Below, one piece after another: positions 17,624 through 25,978 of a stretch of 64,000 nt of DNA. The translations under genes were made by a program, and so were the position numbers. The notes under the pieces are model-generated. The model was not told the DNA's origin. It did no database searches and saw nothing but the letters and a program-made list of their open reading frames with translations. This stretch comes from Variovorax sp. J2L1-78 (lineage in GTDB: Bacteria; Pseudomonadota; Gammaproteobacteria; Burkholderiales; Burkholderiaceae_C). Location: NCBI RefSeq assembly GCF_030317205.1, contig NZ_JASZYB010000004.1, positions 372,001 to 436,000 of the forward strand. Direction: 5' to 3'. Position 1 is the stretch's first letter; each line of letters opens with the position of its first letter.

Positions 17624-18334
17624 TCAGGCGGAGAGGAAGCGGTAGAGGTTGCGCAACATGCCGGCCGTCGCGCCCCAGACGAAACGCTCCTGCGGCCCGT
17701 CCTGGTAGGGCATGGAGAACCACTGCCGCGCATTCAGGCCTTCGCCCACCATGGCATGGCGTCGATGATTCGCAGGGTCCATGAGATGCGCCAGCGGCAC
17801 TTCGAAGGCATCGGCCACCTCCGACGGGCTGAGGCTCAGGTGGAAGCCCGGCCGCACCAGCGCGATGACGGGCGTGACGATGAAGGACGTGACCGTGGTG
17901 TACGTCGGCAGACTGCCCAGCACCTCGATGTAGTCGGCCGACAGGCCCACCTCCTCCCACGCTTCGCGCAGCGCAGCGGCGGTGATGTTGGCGTCCTCGG
18001 GATCGACGCGCCCGCCCGGGAAAGCGACCTGGCCCGAGTGCGTGGACATCTGCGTCGCGCGCTCGGTCAGCAGCACGGTCGGCACCTCGCGCTGCACGAT
18101 CGGCACCAGCACGGCGGCCTGCGCCGGTGCGCGGTCACCGATGCGAGGCTCGCGGCGAAGCTCCGGCGTCCAGAGGGGCGGCGTCGCGAAACGCGCACGC
18201 AGCGCAGGCGCGGTCAACCGCGACGCCGGCACCGCGGGCAGGTCGCTGTCGACACGCACCACCGGCACGTCGCGCGGATCGAAGGCCGCCAGAGAGACGG
18301 CGTTGATGGGTTCGATCGGCGCGATGGCTTCCAT
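17624..18334 (-). CDS. NUDIX hydrolase, CoA pyrophosphatase-like
   Basis: A 236-residue NUDIX enzyme. The Nudix box is GGRVDPEDANITAAALREAWEEVGL, fitting GX5EX7REUXEEXGU, and the preceding LLTERATQMSTHSGQVAFPGG is the CoA-pyrophosphatase (NudL/CoAse) signature. Such enzymes split CoA or acyl-CoA to 3',5'-ADP and phosphopantetheine. The ATG at 18334 is chosen because the protein from there has the normal family length with an N-terminal extension of about 60 residues. The earlier ATG at 18457 would overlap the rplS terminator. Confidence 0.9.
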   Translation of the reverse strand: MEAIAPIEPINAVSLAAFDPRDVPVVRVDSDLPAVPASRLTAPALRARFATPPLWTPELRREPRIGDRAPAQAAVLVPIVQREVPTVLLTERATQMSTHSGQVAFPGGRVDPEDANITAAALREAWEEVGLSADYIEVLGSLPTYTTVTSFIVTPVIALVRPGFHLSLSPSEVADAFEVPLAHLMDPANHRRHAMVGEGLNARQWFSMPYQDGPQERFVWGATAGMLRNLYRFLSA

Positions 18335-18463
18335 GGTGGCGGGAATGGGGGTCAAGGGAACGAGTGATGGGCTCGGCAGGTACGACGCGGGCGGTGGCTG
18401 AAAGATACACGGCACGCCCCGCATGCGCACGACCGAGGCATGCAAGCGCCGCGCCAAAATGCA

Positions 18464-18489
18464 AAAAGCCGCCCGAATCGGCGGCTTTT
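18464..18489 (-). terminator. Rho-independent terminator of rplS operon
   Basis: AAAAGCCGCC and GGCGGCTTTT (18464-18473 and 18480-18489) make a ten-base-pair stem with a six-base loop, and the minus strand continues with T residues. It lies 21 bases after the rplS stop and closes the rpsP-rimM-trmD-rplS unit. Confidence 0.92.
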
Positions 18490-18509
18490 GCGAGGCATGG
18501 AGACGCAGC

Positions 18510-18893
18510 TTACTGAGCGGCGGCGGCCTTCATGCGCTTGCCCGGCAGCTTTTCCTTGATGCGTGCCGAACGACCGCTGCGCTCGCGCAGGTAGTACAGC
18601 TTGGCGCGGCGCACATCGCCACGGCGCTTGACTTCGATGGCGGCGATCAGGGGGCTGTAGGTCTGGAACGTGCGTTCCACGCCTTCGCCGCTGGAGATCT
18701 TGCGCACCGTGAAGCCGCTGTTCAGGCCGCGATTGCGCTTGGCAATCACGACGCCTTCGTAGGCCTGCACGCGCTTGCGGCTGCCTTCGACGACGTTCAC
18801 GCTGACGATGACCGTGTCACCGGGCATGAAATCGGGGATGGTCTTGCCGAGCCGGGCGATTTCTTCCTGCTCGAGGGTCTGGATGAGGTTCAT
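18510..18893 (-). CDS. rplS: 50S ribosomal protein L19
   Basis: 127 residues. The family core is clear: NLIQTLEQEEIARL, PGDTVIVSVNVVEGSRKRVQAYEGVVIAKRN, GVERTFQTYSPLI, RRGDVRRAKLYYLRERSGRSARIKEKL. L19 sits at the 30S-50S interface. The ATG at 18893 has an AGGAAA four to nine bases upstream; an ATG 33 bases earlier adds residues that do not match L19. Last gene of the rpsP-rimM-trmD-rplS unit, with a strong terminator behind it. Confidence 0.98.
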   Translation of the reverse strand: MNLIQTLEQEEIARLGKTIPDFMPGDTVIVSVNVVEGSRKRVQAYEGVVIAKRNRGLNSGFTVRKISSGEGVERTFQTYSPLIAAIEVKRRGDVRRAKLYYLRERSGRSARIKEKLPGKRMKAAAAQ

Positions 18894-18981
18894 GATTTCC
18901 TGGATTCGATCGTGACCGCGCTGCACTAAAGGCGTCGTCTCTTGGATGACGCGGCCGGCCAGAGGATCGGGGAGCCAAAGA

Positions 18982-19728
18982 TTATAGCTTTTTTTTCAAC
19001 GCCAGCTCATCGGCCTTGGTGAGCTTGCCCGCTGCGCGCGCCGCCTCCACCAACTCCGGCCGTCGTGCTGCAGACATCGTGAGGCGCTGGTCGCGCCGCC
19101 AGCGCTCGATCTGCGCATGGTGGCCGGACATCAACGGGGCCGGCACCGCCTGGCCGTTCCAGACTTCCGGGCGGGTGTAGTGCGGGCAGTCGAGCAGCCC
19201 GTCGAGCGCGGGATTGAAGCTGTCCTGCACATGGCTGGCCTCGTCGCCCAGCACCCCGGGCTGCAGCCGCGCCACCGCGTCGAGCAGCGCCATGGCCGCG
19301 ATCTCGCCGCCCGACAGCACGAAGTCGCCGAGGCTGATCTGGTGCGTCACCCGCGCATCGATGAAGCGCTGGTCGATGCCTTCGTAGCGACCGCAGACCA
19401 GCACGGCGCCCTCGCCGGCCGCCCAGGTCTCGACCGCCGCGTGGCGCAGGGTGTCGCCGATCGGCGAGAACAGCACCACCGGGGCCGGTGCGCCGCGCGC
19501 GGCGAGCGCTGCATCGAGACAGGCCGACAGGGGCTCGGCCAGCATTACCATGCCCGGCCCGCCGCCGAACGGGCGGTCGTCGACACGTTTGTAGTTGCCT
19601 TCTGCAAAGTCGCGCGGATTCCAGAAGACGAGTTCGACCTGCTTGGACTCGTAGGCGCGACGGGTCACGCCGCTCGTGAGCAGCGGCGCGAACAATTCGG
19701 GGAACAGCGTGAGAACGTCGAAGCGCAT
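18982..19728 (-). CDS. trmD: tRNA (guanine-N1)-methyltransferase
   Basis: A 248-residue SPOUT methyltransferase that makes m1G37 in tRNA. It starts MRFDVLTLFPELF and shows the trefoil-knot SAM-binding motifs VLVCGRYEGIDQRFID and ISLGDFVLSGGEIAAMALLDAVARLQPGVLG, plus RPFGGGPGMVM. The C-terminal HHAQIERWRRDQRL helps bind tRNA. It starts 14 bases after rimM and is followed by rplS. Confidence 0.98.
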   Translation of the reverse strand: MRFDVLTLFPELFAPLLTSGVTRRAYESKQVELVFWNPRDFAEGNYKRVDDRPFGGGPGMVMLAEPLSACLDAALAARGAPAPVVLFSPIGDTLRHAAVETWAAGEGAVLVCGRYEGIDQRFIDARVTHQISLGDFVLSGGEIAAMALLDAVARLQPGVLGDEASHVQDSFNPALDGLLDCPHYTRPEVWNGQAVPAPLMSGHHAQIERWRRDQRLTMSAARRPELVEAARAAGKLTKADELALKKKL

Positions 19729-19742
19729 GGCGACGCCAACGC

Positions 19743-20309
19743 TCAGTAATCAGGCTGCCAGTCGACCGTGATCAGGCGCCCTGCCAGGTCGACCTGGTCG
19801 ACGAAGGCCGCGACGAACGGCACCATGCGCTCGAGCGGCTTGCCGTCCTGTTCGGACGCCAGCACCAGCGTGGTCTGCGGGCCGGTGGCCAGCAGTTCAC
19901 GCACGGTGCCCAGGGCCACGCCCTCGCGGTTGACCACCGACAGGCCAATCAGGTCGACCCAGTAGTACTCGTCGTCGCCCGCCGTGGGAAAGCTCGAACG
20001 CGGCACGAACACGCGCGCGCCGCGCAAGGCCTCGGCGGCCGTGCGATCGGGCACGTCGTCCGAGGTCGCAACGATGCAATCGGAATGTTCCTTGGCCTCG
20101 CGGATCGCGAGCCGGAAAGCGCCGGTCTTCGGTGTCGAGGTGGCCGGGCTGGAAGGCTGGATGAACCAGCGCTTCGAAGAGAAGAGCGCCTCGGGTTGGG
20201 CGCTGTGGGGCAGGACCTTGAACCAGCCCTTGATGCCCCAGGCGTCGGCGATGCGCCCCACCTCGATCGCATCCGCCGGCAATTCGGCGGCTTCGAGCGT
20301 GGGCAGCAT
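19743..20309 (-). CDS. rimM: 16S rRNA processing protein RimM
   Basis: A 188-residue ribosome maturation factor that binds S19 during 30S assembly. The N-terminal EVGRIADAWGIKGWFKVLPHS is the RimM opening, and YYWVDLIGLSVVNREGVALGTVRELLATGPQTTLVLA begins the PRC-barrel domain; it ends RLITVDWQPDY. An insert around residues 45-60 (SSKRWFIQPSSPATSTPKTG) is typical of betaproteobacterial members. It starts 12 bases after rpsP. Confidence 0.96.
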   Translation of the reverse strand: MLPTLEAAELPADAIEVGRIADAWGIKGWFKVLPHSAQPEALFSSKRWFIQPSSPATSTPKTGAFRLAIREAKEHSDCIVATSDDVPDRTAAEALRGARVFVPRSSFPTAGDDEYYWVDLIGLSVVNREGVALGTVRELLATGPQTTLVLASEQDGKPLERMVPFVAAFVDQVDLAGRLITVDWQPDY

Positions 20310-20321
20310 CCCGGGCCGAGC

Positions 20322-20585
20322 TTAAGCCGCGGCCTTGGGGGCAGCAGCAGCGGCTTGCTTGATCAGACGGATGACCGTGGGCGAGGCTTGCGCGCCAACG
20401 CTCTTCCAGTAGGTCAGGCGATCCTGCGCGATGCGGATGCTTTCTTCGTTTTCCTTGGCGGTTGGGTTGTAGAAACCCAGACGCTCGATGAAGCGGCCAT
20501 CGCGACGAACGCGCTTGTCCGACACGACGATGTTGAAGAACGGACGACCTTTGGAGCCGCCGCGGGAGAGTCGAATGACGACCAT
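20322..20585 (-). CDS. rpsP: 30S ribosomal protein S16
   Basis: 87 residues: MVVIRLSRGGSKGRPFFNIVVSDKRVRRDGRFIERLGFYNP is unmistakable S16, and LTYWKSVGAQASPTVIRLIKQA ends the core before an Ala-rich tail. First gene of the rpsP-rimM-trmD-rplS unit; the candidate promoter with TATAAT lies about 115 bases upstream. Confidence 0.98.
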   Translation of the reverse strand: MVVIRLSRGGSKGRPFFNIVVSDKRVRRDGRFIERLGFYNPTAKENEESIRIAQDRLTYWKSVGAQASPTVIRLIKQAAAAAPKAAA

Positions 20586-20697
20586 GATTTATCCTTCGGG
20601 TGGTGCAGCAAACCCGCAAGGTTCGCCCACAAGAGTTCTTCCAGCGTCGAGACACGCGACATGGCCACCCGGCCAGCGACACGCTGAAAAGCCTGCG

Positions 20698-20703
20698 ATT
20701 ATA
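20698..20703 (-). promoter_or_regulatory. -10 box of the rpsP operon promoter
   Basis: A perfect TATAAT on the minus strand about 115 bases before rpsP. The -35 region at about 20720-20726 (GAGTCA or GGAGTC) is poor, but strong ribosomal-protein promoters in GC-rich betaproteobacteria often keep only a good -10 box. Confidence 0.55.
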
Positions 20704-20800
20704 GCCCGGGCGCGGTTTTTGACTCCAGAATCGTGCCGAGCGTGCCTCCACGCGCGCTTTCACTGTCTTTTCCCCGCACCCGCCACGAGCATCCGCCCCC

Positions 20801-21328
20801 ATGCATCCCCTCACCATCCGCCCCAGCCGGGACGACGACGTCGCCGCCATCACCGCCATCTATGCACACCATGTGCTCAACGGCACCGGCACCTTCGAGA
20901 CCGATCCACCGAGCGCGGACGACATGGCCACGCGCCGTGCCGACGTGCTGGCCAAGCAGTTGCCCTACCTGGTGGCCGAGCGCGATGGCCAGGTCCTCGG
21001 CTTCGCCTACTGCAACTGGTTCAAGCCACGCCCGGCGTACCGCTTCTCCGCCGAGGATTCGATCTACCTGGCCGACGCCGCGCGCGGCCAGGGCGTGGGC
21101 AGCCAGCTGCTGGCCGCCCTTTCGCAGGCCGCCGAAGCAGCGGGGGTGCGCAAGCTCATCGCGGTGATCGGCGACTCGGCCAATGCCGGGTCGATCGGCG
21201 TGCACCGGGCCCAGGGCTTCGCGCATGTCGGCGTGCTCAAGGACTGCGGCTGGAAGTTCGGCCAATGGCGCGACGTGGTGCTGATGGAAAAGTCGCTGGG
21301 CGCCGGCAGTACCACGGCCCCCGAATGA
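20801..21328 (+). CDS. GNAT N-acetyltransferase, phosphinothricin-acetyltransferase-like
   Basis: A 175-residue GNAT enzyme. The family order is visible: TIRPSRDDDVAAITAIYAHHVLNGTGTFETDPPS at the start, FAYCNWFKPRPAYRFSAEDSIYLA, the acetyl-CoA loop ARGQGVGSQLLAAL, and NAGSIGVHRAQGFAHVGVLKDCGWKFGQWRDVVLMEKSL. This is the layout of PAT/Bar-like and methionine sulfoximine acetyltransferases, which acetylate amino groups of glutamine-analogue or amino acid substrates. The actual substrate is unknown. It overlaps the next gene by four bases. Confidence 0.88.
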   Translation: MHPLTIRPSRDDDVAAITAIYAHHVLNGTGTFETDPPSADDMATRRADVLAKQLPYLVAERDGQVLGFAYCNWFKPRPAYRFSAEDSIYLADAARGQGVGSQLLAALSQAAEAAGVRKLIAVIGDSANAGSIGVHRAQGFAHVGVLKDCGWKFGQWRDVVLMEKSLGAGSTTAPE

Positions 21329-21783
21329 AGGACCGCGTGAAGAACAAGACCCTGGCCGCCTGGCTCGCCTTCCTCGGCGGACCGCTTGGCCTGCACCGCT
21401 TCTACCTGCACGGCCTGGGCGACATGCTCGGCTGGCTGCTGCCCATTCCGACGGCCCTGGGCCTCTACGGCGTGGAACGCGCGCGCCTGTACGGGCTGGA
21501 CGACGGCCTGAGCTGGGCGCTCATCCCCTTGCTCGGTTTCACCATTGCTGGCTGCGCGCTGACGGCCATCGTCTACGGTCTGACGACGGCGGAAAAATGG
21601 AACGCGCGATTCAATGCGGCCGCACCGGCCGACGCGCCGTCCGGCCAGACGGGGTGGATCACCATCGGCGCGGTGGTCGTCTCGCTGCTCATCGGCAGCA
21701 CGGTGCTGATGGCCAGCATCGCCTTCAGCTTCCAGCGCTATTTCGAGCATCAGGTCGAGGAAGGCCGGAAGATTTCGCAGTAG
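21325..21783 (+). CDS. TM2 domain-containing membrane protein
   Basis: A 152-residue protein with a basic start (MKDRVKNKTLAAWLAFLGGPLGLHRFYL) that matches the TM2 domain, where GG-G-HRFYLG precedes a second hydrophobic segment. Hydrophobic stretches occur near residues 10-30, 30-50, 65-95 and 115-140. Function of bacterial TM2 proteins is largely unknown. Its ATG overlaps the GNAT stop (ATGA), so the two are coupled. Confidence 0.75.
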   Translation: MKDRVKNKTLAAWLAFLGGPLGLHRFYLHGLGDMLGWLLPIPTALGLYGVERARLYGLDDGLSWALIPLLGFTIAGCALTAIVYGLTTAEKWNARFNAAAPADAPSGQTGWITIGAVVVSLLIGSTVLMASIAFSFQRYFEHQVEEGRKISQ

Positions 21784-21867
21784 CGGACATCGTGCGTCGG
21801 ACAGCGTCCGTTCAGATTCGCGCCCTAGAGTGAACTCGCGGGCCGAAGGACGGCCCCTGGAGTTTCG

Positions 21868-23679
21868 ATGCAATCGCAGACAGGGCGGCTCAGAACGCCG
21901 TCGATCCACACCCGGACCGTGCTGGTCGGCGCGAGCCTCTTCGCACTGTCGACCGGGCTGGCCCAGTTCCTCACCGACACGCCGGCCTGGCGCTTCGACT
22001 CACCGGTCCAGTACGACTCGGATTTCGCGGTCGCCGTCGGTTTGTGCTGGACCCTGTTTCAGCTTGCCGTTCATCGGAAAGCGCAGCGCGAACGCGAACG
22101 CTGGCTGATGGCGAGCGGCGCCATGCTGCTGCTCGGTGCCATCCAGGCCACCGACCTGCTGGTGAGCAGCGGGCTCATTCATGACGACTGGCTGCTCGAC
22201 CTGCCGCTGTGGATGGCGGTGGCGACGCTCGTGCATGCGGTGCTGCGCCGGGGGCGCGAGCGCCCCTGGGTGGCGATGCTCTGGCGCGCCGGTGTGCTGC
22301 TTCAGACCGTCTTCATGCTGTGCGACCTGTGCCAGGGCTGCTCGCTGCCGACCTGGTCGATCTCGGCGGAAGACATCGCCTCGCTGGCCGAATGGAGCGA
22401 ACTGCTCGCCATCGAAAGCTATGTGATGGCCTTCGTGCTGCTGGGCCGCGCGGCCTCATCGCCTGCCATGTCGACACGCCGTCGGCCGCTCGCCACAGGC
22501 GCCGAGGCGCGGCGCGTGTACGAGCGGGGCCATCTGTTCCAGAAGGCGATCTATCCGCCGTTGCGCCTGGCGTTCTATCCCGGCGTGCGATCGGTGCTGC
22601 TGGTCGCCACCTCGATCGGCCTGGTGGTGGCCATCGGCCCGGCCGTCCGGCGCGCGGCAGGGCGCTCGCTGGTCGGCCAGTTCGTCGACCTGCTCGTACT
22701 CGGACTGCGCCACGGGTTCGACCCGCTGGCCTACTACTTCCAGGAACTCTATCGGCCGGGTCGGCGCGCCGAAGCCGCCACCTATCTGACGCGGCATGAG
22801 ACCAAGAACGGGCTGCTGCATCTGCTGAACGCCCTGCGGCCGGCCCCCGACGCGGTCAACGAGATGAAGGACAAGCTGCGCTTCGCCGCCCGTTGCCGGC
22901 ATGCGGGCCTGCCGGTGCCCCGCACCCTGCTGGCCTGCGACGAGGCGGGGGTGGCCTGGCAGGCCGCGCCGTCCGACTTCGACCGCGACCTGTTCCTGAA
23001 ACCACGCAGCGGTCGCGGTGCACGTGGGGCGTCGATGTTCGAGCGGGTGGGCCCGCTGCGCTACCGCACCCCCGACGGCGACACGCTGGACCTCGACGCC
23101 CTGGTCGAACGGGCCGGGGCACGCGGCCACCACGCGCCGCTGATCGTGCAGCCGCGGCTGCACAACCACGCGGAGCTGGCCGACTTGGCCGACCAGTCGC
23201 TGGTCACGGTCCGGGTGCTGACCTGCCTCGACGCGCAGGACCAGCCCGTGGTGACGCACGGCCTGCTGCGCATCCTGTCGAAACTCGAACCAGGCTGGCA
23301 GCGCCAGGACGAATACGGGATCCCGATCGATCTGGCGAGCGGACAGCTGGGGCCGATCCGCAGCGACCGGCTGGCGCGCTGTGCCGACCTGTACACGCAC
23401 CATCCAGTGAAAGGACAGCCGGTCGCAGGGCGCGCGCTGGCCACCTGGCCCGCGCTCAAGGCGTTGGCCATGGCGGCACACCGCACGTTCCCGCACCGCA
23501 TCCTCGTGGGCTGGGACCTCGCCTCGACCGTGGACGGGCCGGTGCTGCTCGAAGGCAACATCAACCTCGACGTGATGTTCCCGCAGCGGGTGCACCGGCA
23601 GGGCTTCGCCGACAGCCCCCTCGGGCCACTGCTGCAGCACCACCTCGCCACGCTCGCACGGGCGTACGACGTGGACTGA
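21868..23679 (+). CDS. Membrane protein with sugar-transfer-associated ATP-grasp domain
   Basis: A 603-residue two-part protein. Residues about 15-275 hold several hydrophobic segments. Residues about 285-595 resemble the sugar-transfer-associated ATP-grasp family: FQELYRPGRRAEAATYLTRHETKNG, DKLRFAARCRHAGLPVPRTLL, FLKPRSGRGARGASMF (ATP-grasp lysine loop), LIVQPRLHNHAEL, VRVLTCLD, and WDLASTVDGPVLLEGNINLDVMF with the metal-binding glutamate and asparagine. ATP-grasp enzymes usually make an amide or peptide bond from a carboxylate and an amine; the role in this family is unproven, with a proposed link to polysaccharide modification. GGAG lies upstream of the ATG. It stands alone between the TM2 and DoxX genes. 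Confidence 0.78.
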   Translation: MQSQTGRLRTPSIHTRTVLVGASLFALSTGLAQFLTDTPAWRFDSPVQYDSDFAVAVGLCWTLFQLAVHRKAQRERERWLMASGAMLLLGAIQATDLLVSSGLIHDDWLLDLPLWMAVATLVHAVLRRGRERPWVAMLWRAGVLLQTVFMLCDLCQGCSLPTWSISAEDIASLAEWSELLAIESYVMAFVLLGRAASSPAMSTRRRPLATGAEARRVYERGHLFQKAIYPPLRLAFYPGVRSVLLVATSIGLVVAIGPAVRRAAGRSLVGQFVDLLVLGLRHGFDPLAYYFQELYRPGRRAEAATYLTRHETKNGLLHLLNALRPAPDAVNEMKDKLRFAARCRHAGLPVPRTLLACDEAGVAWQAAPSDFDRDLFLKPRSGRGARGASMFERVGPLRYRTPDGDTLDLDALVERAGARGHHAPLIVQPRLHNHAELADLADQSLVTVRVLTCLDAQDQPVVTHGLLRILSKLEPGWQRQDEYGIPIDLASGQLGPIRSDRLARCADLYTHHPVKGQPVAGRALATWPALKALAMAAHRTFPHRILVGWDLASTVDGPVLLEGNINLDVMFPQRVHRQGFADSPLGPLLQHHLATLARAYDVD

Positions 23680-23687
23680 ATCCGGCC

Positions 23688-23722
23688 CCTTGACGGCCGT
23701 CAAGGCTGTGGGCCCTGCCCAC
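23688..23722. promoter_or_regulatory. Tandem palindromes upstream of doxX-like gene
   Basis: CCTTGACGGCCGTCAAGG at 23688-23705 is a perfect 18-base palindrome, and GTGGGC-CCT-GCCCAC at 23708-23722 is a second perfect dyad. They fill the gap before the DoxX gene. No T-run follows, so an operator is as likely as a transcript stem. Confidence 0.45.
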
Positions 23723-23755
23723 GCCTAGCATCGGGCAAACCCTCAAGGAAAGCGC

Positions 23756-24247
23756 ATGAAACTTCTGTACGCCAGCGACTTCAAGATCAAGCTGGAAAAC
23801 TTCGACCTCACCCGCAGCGAGAACATCCTGCGCATCATCTGCGGCGCCTTCATGTTCCCGCATGCCCTCAGCAAGTTCGCCGCGCTCGGCACGCTCTCGG
23901 CCGGCACCGTGGGCTTCTTCGCCAAAGCCGGGTTCCAGCCGCCCGAATTCTGGGTCTGGCTGGCCGCCTTCATGGAAGTCGCCACGGGCGTCGGGCTGGT
24001 GCTGGGCATCTGCACCCGCTATGCCGCCCTCGGTGCCGCCGGCGCCCTGGCCGTGGCGGTCTATGCGCTGCAGATGGTCAAGGGCTTCGGTTGGACCTGG
24101 AACACGGGCGGCTACGAATACCCCGTCTTCTGGGGCATCACCTGCCTAGCCGTCGCGATCTGGGAATTCCGGCGCGTCTACGGCGACAGCACCTTCAAGG
24201 CGCGCGCCTCGATCGGCGGCCAGCCCGTCAGAACACCTGCAGGCTGA
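23756..24247 (+). CDS. DoxX family membrane protein
   Basis: A 163-residue protein with four hydrophobic segments (residues about 25-45, 62-85, 88-108, 122-142). RIICGAFMFPHALSKFAAL and FFAKAGFQPPEFWVWLAAFMEVATGVGLVLGICTR follow the DoxX pattern. DoxX proteins are inner-membrane partners of oxidoreductase or redox-stress systems; the specific role is unknown. AAGGA lies before the ATG. Its last 20 bases overlap the convergent pit gene. Confidence 0.85.
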   Translation: MKLLYASDFKIKLENFDLTRSENILRIICGAFMFPHALSKFAALGTLSAGTVGFFAKAGFQPPEFWVWLAAFMEVATGVGLVLGICTRYAALGAAGALAVAVYALQMVKGFGWTWNTGGYEYPVFWGITCLAVAIWEFRRVYGDSTFKARASIGGQPVRTPAG

Positions 24248-25232
24248 CCCAGTATGCAAAGGCCGCGACGAAGGCCGACGCCGGGATCGTGAAGATCCAC
24301 GCCCACACGATGTTCCCCGCCACGCCCCAGCGCACGGCGCTGGCGCGCTGCACCGACCCCACACCGACGATGGCGCCGGTGATGGTGTGCGTGGTCGACA
24401 CCGGGATGCCCAGCGCCGTCGCAAGGAACAGCGTCAGCGCCCCGCCCGTCTCGGCGCAGAAGCCGCCCACGGGCTTCAACTTGGTGATCTTCTGACCCAT
24501 CGTCTTCACGATGCGCCAGCCACCGAACATGGTGCCCAGGGCGATCGCCGTGTAGCAGCTGACGATCGTCCAGGTCGGCGGTGCATCGGCCCCCGAATGG
24601 CCGGTGGCGATCAGCAGCATCCAGATGATGCCGATGGTCTTCTGCGCATCGTTGCCGCCGTGGCCGAGGCTGTACGCCCCCGCCGACACCAGCTGCAGGC
24701 GCCGGAACCACCGGTCCACGCGCGACGGCGTGGCACGGCGGCAAACCCAGGCCACCAGCACCATCATGGCCGAGCCCAGCGCGAAGCCCAGCAGCGGCGA
24801 GACGAAGATGAAGGCCACCGTCTTCCAGATGCCCGCGGCCACCAGCGCGCTCGCACCAGCCTTGGCGATCACCGCCCCCACGATCCCGCCGATGAGCGCA
24901 TGCGACGAGCTGCTCGGGATGCCGTAGTACCAGGTGACCAGGTTCCAGGTGATCGCGCCGATCAGCGCGCCGAAGACCACATGCACGTCGACGATGCCCG
25001 GATGCACGATGCCCTTGCCCACCGTCGCCGCCACGCTCAGGTGGAAGACGAAGATCGCGACGAGGTTGAAGAAGGCGGCAAAAGCGACCGCCTGGGCCGG
25101 CTTGAGCACGCCGGTCGACACGACGGTCGCGATCGAATTCGCCGCGTCGTGAAAGCCGTTCATGAAGTCGAAGGCGATGGCCAGCACGACCAGCAGCACG
25201 ACGACCCACAGGCCTACCTGAACCGTATCCAT
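24228..25232 (-). CDS. pit: Low-affinity inorganic phosphate transporter, PiT family
   Basis: A 334-residue transporter with about ten membrane segments. Both PiT signatures are present: FDFMNGFHDAANSIATVVSTGVL near the start and YSLGHGGNDAQKTIGI in the second half. PiT proteins import phosphate as a metal-phosphate complex with protons. The upstream gene encodes the DUF47 (PhoU-like) partner that usually accompanies pit, 13 bases away. Confidence 0.95.
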   Translation of the reverse strand: MDTVQVGLWVVVLLVVLAIAFDFMNGFHDAANSIATVVSTGVLKPAQAVAFAAFFNLVAIFVFHLSVAATVGKGIVHPGIVDVHVVFGALIGAITWNLVTWYYGIPSSSSHALIGGIVGAVIAKAGASALVAAGIWKTVAFIFVSPLLGFALGSAMMVLVAWVCRRATPSRVDRWFRRLQLVSAGAYSLGHGGNDAQKTIGIIWMLLIATGHSGADAPPTWTIVSCYTAIALGTMFGGWRIVKTMGQKITKLKPVGGFCAETGGALTLFLATALGIPVSTTHTITGAIVGVGSVQRASAVRWGVAGNIVWAWIFTIPASAFVAAFAYWVSLQVF

Positions 25233-25245
25233 GGACTGCCGCGCT

Positions 25246-25890
25246 TCAGGAGTTCTCGAGGACGATGCCCTCGATCACGTTGGCGACATCCTCGCACTTG
25301 TCGGTGATGGTCTCGAGCAGCTCGTAGATGGCCTTGAGCTTGATGACCTCGCGCACGTCCGGCTCCTCGCGGAACAGCTTGCTCATGGCGCTGCGCATCA
25401 CGCGGTCGGCGTCGGACTCGAGCCGGTCAATCTCCTCGCAGGTCTTGAGCGTCGCCTCGGCCACGGCCGGGTCGGCGATCTTGCCGAGGTACTTGACGGC
25501 GTCCTTGAGACGGTCGCAGCACTTCACGCTCAGCGCGGTGAGTCGGACGATCTCTTCGGTCATGTGGCGCACGTCGTAGAGCGCCATGGTCTCGGCCGAG
25601 TCCTGGATCAGATCGGCCACGTCGTCCATCGTGTTGATGAGCTTGTGGATCTGCTCGCGGTCAATCGGCGTGATGAAGGTCTTGTGGATCAGCCGGTTGA
25701 CGTCGTGCGTCACGCGGTCGGCCGCGCGCTCGGCGTTGTCCACGTCGCGGTTGTACTGCTCCCGCAGGTGCACGTCGTTGTAGTTGGCGACCAGGTTCTC
25801 GAACGCACGCGCCGCTTCGACGATGCGTTCGGCGTGCTGGTTGAACATCTCAAAAAAATTGCCCTCTCGGGGCAGCAGCTTGCCGAACAT
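25246..25890 (-). CDS. DUF47 family PhoU-like accessory protein of PiT
   Basis: A 214-residue, highly charged all-helical protein. It opens MFGKLLPREGNFFEMFNQHAERIVEAA and has TFITPIDREQIHKLINTMDDVADLIQ and LKAIYELLETITDKCEDVANVIEGIVLENS, the DUF47/PhoU-like three-helix repeats that carry acidic metal-binding residues. In many bacteria it forms an operon with pit and modulates phosphate transport, as the layout here indicates. Confidence 0.93.
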   Translation of the reverse strand: MFGKLLPREGNFFEMFNQHAERIVEAARAFENLVANYNDVHLREQYNRDVDNAERAADRVTHDVNRLIHKTFITPIDREQIHKLINTMDDVADLIQDSAETMALYDVRHMTEEIVRLTALSVKCCDRLKDAVKYLGKIADPAVAEATLKTCEEIDRLESDADRVMRSAMSKLFREEPDVREVIKLKAIYELLETITDKCEDVANVIEGIVLENS

Positions 25891-25978
25891 GACGTTGGCT
25901 CCTTATTCGATGCGTGTGTCGTCGTGATGACGATTTCGTGACAGCCGGGAGTGTAAGGGCCCGGGCCGGGCCGCCCGC

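Noticed and set aside
18981..18986. TATAAT on the minus strand at the trmD stop, as an rplS promoter
   Set aside because: It coincides with the lysine-leucine-stop codons of trmD and has no -35 partner; rplS can be read from the rpsP promoter.
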